Source of the DNA: Clostridiales bacterium
GTDB taxonomy: Bacteria > Bacillota > Clostridia > Oscillospirales > Oscillospiraceae
Length of the DNA: 10,797 nucleotides
Reading direction: 5' to 3'
Assembly (NCBI GenBank): GCA_021203685.1
Contig: JAJQAS010000181.1
Location: 1-10,797, forward strand
The translations under genes and the position numbers were made by a program. Position 1 is the stretch's first letter, and every line of letters starts with the position of its first letter. Below the pieces are notes generated by a model. It made no database searches, was not told the origin of the DNA, and saw only the letters and a list, made by a program, of their open reading frames with translations. Of this stretch, positions 5,783 to 10,797 are shown piece after piece.

Positions 5783-7261
5783 TTACCTGTCAGTATTATG
5801 CTGCTCCTGCTGCCTTTTCTGTTCTTCCTGTTTCTGCTCCACTCCCAGAATCGCCTCGACATTTTTCCGGGCGATGAGAAGATCCTGCATCTGTTTTCTG
5901 GCTTCCCGGTACTCTGCATAGGCCGCTTTCTTGCTGCTCAGCACCTGGGCGTACTCCTGATTGAGCTGCTTGATGGTGGGGATTCTGGATTTGCCATTCC
6001 CCTGGCCGCCAGCGCTGTCAAGCTGATTGAACACCGCCTTTGCCGCTTTGTGAAGGGTGATCTCCTCCCGGTGTTCCTCCAGAAACCTTTTGCTGTACCC
6101 GGATTTTTTATAGGCGGCATAGGTCTCCTTCGTCCGGGAGTAGTTGATGATGTGTTTTTTCAGAGCGGCAATTTGTGCCAGACACTGCTCCGCTGATTTG
6201 ATGGAATCGGAAAGCTCATTGAACCGGGCGGTAGCGGCGTCTGTCTTTTCCACCAGCTCATCGTAGGTGCCGATGTTATGCTCCTTGACGAAGCAGACAG
6301 CCTCGGCCATCTGTTGAAGATTGAAATTCTTTGCCCAGCGGACGTAACCGCCGCCCTTACCCTGCGCCCGCTTTGCTTCAATGTCAATCAAGAGCTGGAG
6401 CTTCGGCGGCGCTGCGGAAAACTGCTTCTCCTTTCTCCGGCGCTTGGGCTGATGTTCTTTGGCACCAGCGATGACAGCCCGAATTTCTTCTTCCGAGTAT
6501 CCCTCACCCAAAGACCGCAAACGGATAAAACGCTGCTGGCCTTTTCCTTTCAGCGCTATATGCTTTCCCCGTTTGACTTCATACCCATACTCCTCCAACA
6601 TCCGCAGGAACTCTTCTAAATCCTCCGGCTTCTGCTGGAGGATAGCGTCGATGGTTTCGCAGATACCGTCCCGGAAGGATGGATTCTTCGGGTAATCCGT
6701 CCGCTTTTCCCGTTCACTATAAGGCTTCGGCTCAATGATGGAGAGGCCGTGCTGTACACAAAGCCGGTCACTGATTTTCTGAATTGCCAGATAAGACAGA
6801 TAGAAGTTCTTGAACTTCCGGCTCCCATCCAACGTAGTGGAATTGAATATGATATGGTTGTGTATATGGGGTCTGTCCGTGTGAGTGGCCACGATAAAAG
6901 CGTGTTTACCCTTGGTGAACCGCATCGCCAGCTCATAGCCGATTTGATTGGCCTCCTCTGGTGTCACCTCTCCTGGCTTGAAGGACTGCCGTATCTGGTA
7001 GGCGATGACATCATGCTTTTGCCGTCGCCCGGTGCGGTGTTCATACTGCCGCTTGGACAGCATAAACTCCTCATCCACCGTAATAGGGTCGCACTCGTAG
7101 GCCGTGACCAAATCCCCCTTCTCCGTCTTTTCCGGGTTCTTGGCGTAGTCTGTCCGGTCATTTAGCGTCTGTGCGATGGTTTTCCCCTTGTTGATGTGCA
7201 GGGGGATCAGTCTGGTTGCTGCGATGGGTCTCACCTCCCAAAAGTCAGAATTATTTTTCAT
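5783..7261 (-). CDS. MOBP-type relaxase / mobilisation nuclease
   Basis: Nicks the transfer origin, stays bound to the 5' end through a tyrosine, and leads the strand into the recipient. With the ATG at 7261 the protein has 492 residues. Marks of the relaxase family: DRTDYAKNP near residue 36-43 with the candidate nucleophile Tyr39, and the metal-binding histidine motif HTDRPHIHNHIIFN near 127-140. The C-terminal 150 residues are charged and coiled-coil-like, ending in a Gln/Glu/Arg-rich tail. The start is uncertain. The ATG at 7261 has no ribosome binding site, while GGGAGG at 7234-7239 sits eight bases before an ATC codon at 7223-7225 (followed by AATRLIPLHINKGK), exactly where this family normally begins with Met. 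GTG at 7232-7234 overlaps the GGGAGG. It works with MobC (9227-9571). Confidence 0.93.
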   Translation of the reverse strand: MKNNSDFWEVRPIAATRLIPLHINKGKTIAQTLNDRTDYAKNPEKTEKGDLVTAYECDPITVDEEFMLSKRQYEHRTGRRQKHDVIAYQIRQSFKPGEVTPEEANQIGYELAMRFTKGKHAFIVATHTDRPHIHNHIIFNSTTLDGSRKFKNFYLSYLAIQKISDRLCVQHGLSIIEPKPYSEREKRTDYPKNPSFRDGICETIDAILQQKPEDLEEFLRMLEEYGYEVKRGKHIALKGKGQQRFIRLRSLGEGYSEEEIRAVIAGAKEHQPKRRRKEKQFSAAPPKLQLLIDIEAKRAQGKGGGYVRWAKNFNLQQMAEAVCFVKEHNIGTYDELVEKTDAATARFNELSDSIKSAEQCLAQIAALKKHIINYSRTKETYAAYKKSGYSKRFLEEHREEITLHKAAKAVFNQLDSAGGQGNGKSRIPTIKQLNQEYAQVLSSKKAAYAEYREARKQMQDLLIARKNVEAILGVEQKQEEQKRQQEQHNTDR

Positions 7262-7277
7262 CAAATATGGAAATAGA

Positions 7278-7314
7278 GAAGCAGACGATGGGTATTTTAC
7301 GCATCGTCTGCTTC
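7278..7314 (-). terminator. 13-bp perfect inverted repeat between toxin and relaxase genes
   Basis: Arms 7278-7290 (GAAGCAGACGATG) and 7302-7314 are perfectly complementary with an 11-base loop. It lies 24 bases after the toxin stop on the minus strand and is followed there by TCTATTTCC, a weak T-rich run. It is most simply a terminator of the toxin-antitoxin transcript, which would separate it from the relaxase. Because inverted repeats beside relaxase genes also mark transfer origins, oriT function is an alternative. Confidence 0.55.
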
Positions 7315-7337
7315 ACAAATATAAAAACATCTCTGTG

Positions 7338-8048
7338 CTATTCTTGGGGAAGTACATCTCGGATATAGGCTTTCACGGTGGAATAAACCTTTTCAAAGGT
7401 TGGTTTCTCTACATCGCCGGTCAGCCGGAACTTTTCATAGGCGTGTCTCAAATCATCCGGGCGGTTCAGAAAACCTGTGAAATTCTCCAACTTTCTCCCG
7501 CTGTTTTCCAATGTCTGCATGATTTCAACGCGGTCAAAAGCGAACGCTTTTGAGAGGTAGTATAAATCTACTACATCTTTGATTCTGCGAAAAACCCTGT
7601 CAGTAGAGATTGCAGAAACCTTATCTGCAAGCATTTGTGCCGGAGTAACGCCGCGGAAGCAGAAGCCCTCAATTTCATATAACTGTGTCGGAACAGCAGG
7701 ACGGTTCACGTCAATATCCATAGAGAACAGAATCTCACCGGTAGAACTGTCCGCCAACTCAAAACCGGCAGAGCGCCCTTCGCCATACATACGGTAGAGG
7801 CTCACCTCCAGAGCAATACCGTTATTCGTGAGGGCCTTTTGCAGGGAAACGGTCATCTGCCCGGCAGTCGGTACCGTTTCCGAATACCAGTTTGCGTCAA
7901 TATCAACCGTGTGCCTGATTTCCTCTGTGTATCCCGCTTCCAGCAGGCAGGCTTTCAGCACCATCGACCCCTTAAAATCAATGGGGATTCCGCTGTCGTA
8001 TATGGCTTTCATCACCTGATACATCAGTTTTTCTGCTGCTGTCATCAT
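7338..8048 (-). CDS. AbiEii/AbiGii-like nucleotidyltransferase toxin
   Basis: A 236-residue protein of the DUF1814/AbiEii nucleotidyltransferase family, the toxin of AbiE phage-defence toxin-antitoxin systems. Visible motifs in order: KGSMVLK (26-32, the G-S nucleotide-binding loop), R-H-T-V-D-I-D (45-51, the two metal-binding Asp 49 and 51), a further D-I-D at 111-113, DK at 142-143, and RRIKDVVD at 154-161. All expected catalytic positions are present, so the enzyme looks active. Family members transfer nucleotides to tRNA or other targets; the target here is unknown. The start is supported by GAGGAG eight bases before the ATG, and this site overlaps the antitoxin's TGA, so the pair is co-translated. 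The order, antitoxin first, is typical of AbiE. Confidence 0.88.
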   Translation of the reverse strand: MMTAAEKLMYQVMKAIYDSGIPIDFKGSMVLKACLLEAGYTEEIRHTVDIDANWYSETVPTAGQMTVSLQKALTNNGIALEVSLYRMYGEGRSAGFELADSSTGEILFSMDIDVNRPAVPTQLYEIEGFCFRGVTPAQMLADKVSAISTDRVFRRIKDVVDLYYLSKAFAFDRVEIMQTLENSGRKLENFTGFLNRPDDLRHAYEKFRLTGDVEKPTFEKVYSTVKAYIRDVLPQE

Positions 8049-8060
8049 AAGGGTGGCTCC

Positions 8061-8717
8061 TCAATTTGCATAATAGTCTAATGCCGCCTCAGCCAGTGCC
8101 GTAAATCTGTCCTGATACTCTGGAACGACAAACACTCCGGCGAAGCTGTCTCCATTTTTATAATAGTATCGGCTCAATGCCTCAGTAATACCCTGCATAT
8201 CCAAGATAGCTTCATTGGCGAGTGCGTCTGCTACCGTCCGATTAAAATCGGTGTAGCGCAAGCCGTTTCTCTCCGCTACACTATAGGAGCTGACCTGATT
8301 GCCAAGCAAAACGACGCCGTTAAAGCGAGTGGCGGTGTCACTGCCGTAGCCCCACACAAGAAACTCATCGCTGCGTCCGCCGAAAGTGCCCTGGCACATT
8401 AGCGCTTCGTCCAGAGCAAAGACAAACGGTTCTCCAATTCGCTCCTGAACCGCCTTGAGCCACGCGATAGAACCCACAAAGCTGCTGCGCTTTGGCAGGT
8501 CGTCCTTTCGCGGGTCATACTTAGGCAGCGAGGCTGTCTTTCTGTTTGCAAGGTCAGACTGAATGCGACTTTCCAGCAGGTCAAGCATATATTCAGGCGG
8601 CTTTCGCACACCCGTTTCCCAATTTTGAATGGTACGGAATGGAATGTGATACCGTGCGGCAAATTCACTTTGCGTATCTCCCAGACGTGTTCTCATTTCA
8701 CGAATGTCCATTTTCAT
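8061..8717 (-). CDS. HTH antitoxin/regulator paired with the AbiEii-like toxin
   Basis: A 218-residue protein. Residues about 5-50 are an XRE-like helix-turn-helix (DTQSEFAARYHIPFRTIQNW, then E-G-V-R-K-P-P) that should bind its own promoter. Residues 65-218 form a domain I do not recognise by name, with FVGSIAWLKAVQERI and a C-terminal AEAALDYYAN. Its place 12 bases before the toxin, with the toxin's ribosome binding site overlapping its stop, makes it the antitoxin. It differs from classical AbiEi, which has a winged-helix N-terminus and a distinct C-terminal domain. The start could be GTG 8720, ATG 8717 or ATG 8711. The promoter at 8729-8757 predicts an RNA start near 8722, so the leader is only about 5 to 11 bases; GGTGAT at 8715-8720 would favour ATG 8711. 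Confidence 0.8.
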   Translation of the reverse strand: MKMDIREMRTRLGDTQSEFAARYHIPFRTIQNWETGVRKPPEYMLDLLESRIQSDLANRKTASLPKYDPRKDDLPKRSSFVGSIAWLKAVQERIGEPFVFALDEALMCQGTFGGRSDEFLVWGYGSDTATRFNGVVLLGNQVSSYSVAERNGLRYTDFNRTVADALANEAILDMQGITEALSRYYYKNGDSFAGVFVVPEYQDRFTALAEAALDYYAN

Positions 8718-8728
8718 CACCCAGCATT

Positions 8729-8757
8729 ATGATACACCCATTGAGTGCATTCGTCAA
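8729..8757 (-). promoter_or_regulatory. Sigma-70-type promoter of the toxin-antitoxin operon
   Basis: On the minus strand TTGACG (8752-8757) and TATCAT (8729-8734) are separated by exactly 17 bases, each one mismatch from consensus. The predicted RNA start is about 8722, only a few bases before the antitoxin start codon. This is the clearest promoter in the window and gives the pair expression independent of the conjugation genes. Confidence 0.8.
8732..8750. promoter_or_regulatory. Imperfect dyad inside the TA promoter: candidate operator
   Basis: ATACACCC-ATT-GAGTGCAT: the 8-base arms match at six of eight positions. The dyad fills the spacer and the edge of the -10 hexamer, a position from which the HTH antitoxin could repress its own operon. 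The role is inferred from position only. Confidence 0.4.
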
Positions 8758-8832
8758 GGGCGATTTGAAACAATGACCGCCCTTCGGCGACGCGTATGGG
8801 AATAATCCTATGCTCCAAGAAAAATATTGATA

Positions 8833-9132
8833 CTAGGACTTGATAAACCCCCAAAGGGCCTCATCCAGCGTGTCCACCACCCCAATCACCCACCCGGCTG
8901 CGAAGGGCAGAACGAACGCCACAAATCCCATCACAAGAACTTCAATCGCTTCTCTGCCGGTGCAAATCCCCATCAGATAGCCCAGAACGGCAATCACGAA
9001 GCACAGACCGGACAGGAGATAGAAAATCGCGCCTGCAAAGCTGGTCAGAAACACACCCGCCCACTTTGCGATGGTGACAGCCAGCGCCACCGGCAGAGCA
9101 ACTAACTTCAACGGTAACTTCAATAACGTCAT
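8833..9132 (-). CDS. CD1845-type small membrane protein of conjugative elements
   Basis: A 99-residue protein with three hydrophobic segments: about residues 8-24, 28-56 (two closely spaced halves, broken by GYLMG) and 64-85, ending in the amphipathic ALWGFIKS. The pattern LKLPLKLVALPVALAVTIAKW followed by GVFLTSFAGAIFYLLSGL is one I associate with the CD1845 family, found next to mobC and relaxase genes in clostridial integrative elements. No catalytic motif is visible; the role in transfer is not known. GGGAGGG nine bases upstream supports the ATG at 9132. In this window the toxin-antitoxin pair separates it from the relaxase. Confidence 0.75.
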   Translation of the reverse strand: MTLLKLPLKLVALPVALAVTIAKWAGVFLTSFAGAIFYLLSGLCFVIAVLGYLMGICTGREAIEVLVMGFVAFVLPFAAGWVIGVVDTLDEALWGFIKS

Positions 9133-9170
9133 ATTCTTATCCCTCCCTTATATTCTGACTCCATTTTACC

Positions 9171-9212
9171 AGAGCTGTGGCGATCCGCAAGGATGTCGCC
9201 ACAGCTCTTTTT
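9171..9212 (+). terminator. Plus-strand hairpin with GNRA loop and T-run, between mobC and the CD1845-type gene
   Basis: On the plus strand, a 13-bp perfect stem (9171-9183 with 9196-9208), a two-base bulge (9194-9195), a three-base inner stem and a GCAA tetraloop (9187-9190) are followed by five Ts (9208-9212). This is a textbook intrinsic terminator for plus-strand RNA, yet every gene around it is on the minus strand. On the minus strand the stem is followed by GGTAAAATGG, so it should not terminate the mob operon. It may block antisense transcription, end an unseen plus-strand RNA, or be part of an oriT. Confidence 0.65.
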
Positions 9213-9226
9213 GTGCGATCTGCACT

Positions 9227-9571
9227 TCATCGGATAGCGGCCAGCAGTTCCAGTGATTCCTTCTGGTTCAGCCAAATCTCGTTCATGCGCTCTTGTAAAT
9301 CCCGAATGTCCTCGGCATAGATGTTGCCGGTGGCATTGGCGCGGCGGGCGTACTGATTCAAATTCGAGCTACAGCGCCGAAGAAGGGCGCTGATTTGCCG
9401 AGGATAGTCAAAATCTAGCTGGACACAGTACCCATCCAGCGCCATTTTGCGGAGGTAGGCGCTCATGCTGGTGACGCCTACCTCCTCCATTTTTGCCCGG
9501 ATGCGGGCCTCCTCAGAAGGGCTGACACGGAAGTGCAGCACAACATCCCGGTTCTCTTTATCCTGGCCCAT
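9227..9571 (-). CDS. mobC: MobC-like relaxosome accessory protein
   Basis: A 114-residue DNA-binding accessory protein that helps the relaxase open the transfer origin. Residues about 9-45 form a ribbon-helix-helix-like region (DVVLHFRVSPSEEARIRAKM, then MSAYLRKMALDGY). This is followed by SALLRRCSSNLNQYARRANA and TGNIYAEDIRDLQERM, the conserved MobC core in clostridial elements. The start is supported by GGAGGA nine bases before the ATG, and the ATG overlaps the original helicase stop as TAATG, a normal translational coupling. The upstream frameshift in the helicase now places this gene in frame with the helicase, so a fused product is possible in addition to free MobC. Confidence 0.88.
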   Translation of the reverse strand: MGQDKENRDVVLHFRVSPSEEARIRAKMEEVGVTSMSAYLRKMALDGYCVQLDFDYPRQISALLRRCSSNLNQYARRANATGNIYAEDIRDLQERMNEIWLNQKESLELLAAIR

Positions 9572-10797
9572 TACAACACTTCCTCCTGCGGCCTGTCGCC
9601 CTTCTTCGGCGGCGGCACCTGACTGGACTTCTGCTTCAAATCCGCCAGAACAGAGGGGGCGTTCTTCACTATTCCCTCGTTCCTCTAAGGGCGTGGGATT
9701 CTCCGCCAGGTTCAGGGCGGCGTCCAACTCTGCCAGTCGTGCGGACTTCTCCCGCAACTCGGTCTCCTGGGGGAAGGGCTTGCCGATCTCCGCCTTGGCC
9801 GCCTCCCGCTGGTTTTCCAGGTTGGCAAGTTGTTCTTTTGCCGTTTTCAGCCTCCCCGGAATCCCGGCCAGCGCGTTGTCGATACGAGTCAGGTTGCCTC
9901 TGGCGTCGGTGCCGAGGGTCAGCCGGTGGCTCATTGAGCCTTTCAGCGTCAAATCCACCTCCTGCCGGAAGGAATCGAAAGACAACTCCATCTGGAACCC
10001 GCGATAACTGCCTAACGGCATCGGCTCAGCACCCTTGCAATCCCGGCAGGCGGCGAGAATCGCCTCACCCGCAAGCTGTTTTTCGGTAAACCTCCGTCCG
10101 TTGACCTCCATCCCCACAAAGCCCTCTTTGGGCAGCGGATGCGCCGCCGCAGTTTGAATGTCAGCCTCAAAGCCCCGAATATAGCCCTGCTGCTTCTCGA
10201 TTTGCGCCGGAAAGTGCTTCAACAGCCGATCCTCCAACCGGTACTGATTGCTCAAAAAGTCAGCCCACACCACCTTCAACCGGGCCACGTCGATGTCCAA
10301 ATCCATCTTTTCCTTGATGCGCTCGTCTCCGGCACAGAGGGCCTTCACCTCGGCATAAGACAATACCTGCTCATCCACGTCATCGCAAGAGCGAACCGGA
10401 GATTTACTGGTCATAATTTGCGAGATGAACTTCTGCTTGTTCTCCAGCGTCTGCCAGAGGTAGGCGTCGAATGTCCCTTCGGTGACGTAATTAAAAACCT
10501 GTACTCTTTTGTTCCTGTTGCCCTGCCGGATGATACGTCCGTTGCGCTGGGCCATATCGGCGGGCCGCCAGCCCACATCCAGATGATGAACGGCTACAAG
10601 GCGGTCTTGTACGTTGGTTCCTGCCCCCATCTTCTGGGTGGAACCCAACAGCACCCGCACCTGTCCGGTACGCACTTTGGAAAACAGCGCTTTCTTTTTT
10701 GCCTCGGAATCGGCGTCGTGGATAAAAGCGATTTCTTCCGCAGGAACGCCCTGCTCCACGAGCTTTTTCTTGATGTCGTCGTAGACATTGAAGCTAC
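9571..10797 (-). CDS. SNF2-like helicase of a conjugative element, C-terminal part, frameshifted near its end
   Basis: The C-terminal 410 or so residues of a very large helicase (usually over 2000 residues, often with a methyltransferase domain) carried by clostridial integrative elements; it continues past the right edge. Helicase motif V-like GSTQKMGAGTNVQDRL lies near 10645-10600 and motif VI-like QRNGRIIRQGN near 10555-10515, followed by the family's accessory region and a coiled coil (LKTAKEQLANLENQREAAKAE). The GTG at 10759 is not the true start, since the frame stays open upstream (SFNVYDDIKKKL). The correct C-terminus, VKNAPSVLADLKQ through RPQEEVL and TAA, lies in another frame from 9672 to 9571; a TAG at 9685-9687 in that frame places the shift at 9673-9684. 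Consistent with a two-base loss or one-base gain in CGAGGGAAT. Confidence 0.88.

Noticed and set aside
5780..6196. Hydrophobic plus-strand frame that looks like a membrane protein
   Set aside because: It is antisense to the charged coiled-coil tail of the relaxase, which yields hydrophobic codons on the opposite strand.
8758..8789. Terminator after the CD1845-type gene
   Set aside because: Short GC arms (GGGCG/CGCCC and CGCC/GGCG) compete with one another and no T-run follows; the left arm abuts the -35 box of the next promoter. Too weak to call.
9227..10759. A single 510-residue protein starting at the GTG at 10759
   Set aside because: The frame stays open to the window edge with helicase sequence upstream, and its second part is MobC with its own start and ribosome binding site. 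The continuity arises from the frameshift at 9673-9684.
1..10797. CRISPR array, tRNA, rRNA, insertion sequence, integrase
   Set aside because: No regularly spaced repeats, no recognisable tRNA or rRNA sequence and no transposase or recombinase motif were found on either strand.

Overview
The window looks like DNA of a gut-type Firmicute of class Clostridia. This is inferred from the protein families (GPH symporter, DUF5060/DUF4038 glycosidase-like protein, AraC regulator with a long N-terminal sensor, CD1845-type membrane protein, MOBP-type relaxase with MobC and a giant SNF2-like helicase) and from strong GGAGG ribosome binding sites. No rRNA, tRNA, CRISPR array, transposase or integrase was seen, so the genus cannot be fixed.

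Left half (1-5625): a catabolic operon with its divergent regulator. On the minus strand, in order of transcription, lie a 676-residue putative alpha/beta hydrolase with a C-terminal PKD-like domain (2224-4254), a very small HPr-like protein without the phospho-histidine (1921-2160), a GPH/MelB-type sugar-cation symporter (605-1909, C-terminus frameshifted) and the start of a DUF5060/DUF4038 (GH140-like) glycosidase that leaves the window at base 1. An AraC-type activator (4459-5625) is divergently transcribed from a 204-bp intergenic region that holds an extended -10 promoter and two perfect palindromes. The likely job is uptake and intracellular breakdown of a plant or host glycoside or ester. 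The substrate cannot be read from the sequence.

Right half (5738-10797): a block of integrative/conjugative-element mobilisation genes, all on the minus strand. In order of transcription: the C-terminal end of a large SNF2-like helicase (runs off the right edge), MobC (9227-9571), a hairpin region, a CD1845-type membrane protein (8833-9132), a two-gene AbiE-like toxin-antitoxin pair with its own promoter (XRE-type HTH antitoxin 8061-8717, AbiEii-like nucleotidyltransferase 7338-8048), a 13-bp inverted repeat, and a MOBP relaxase (5783-7261) closed by a strong intrinsic terminator at 5728-5775. The toxin-antitoxin pair appears to be cargo set inside the mobilisation module, plausibly for element maintenance or phage defence.

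Three coding irregularities stand out: the helicase frame is shifted near 9673-9684, so helicase and MobC now form one continuous frame; the symporter is frameshifted near 637-642; and the relaxase has an ATC codon exactly where its ribosome binding site calls for a start. They may be true decay, programmed events or sequence errors. The 112-bp strip between the AraC gene and the relaxase terminator is either an element boundary or shows that the sugar operon is itself cargo. I found no att-like repeat that decides this.
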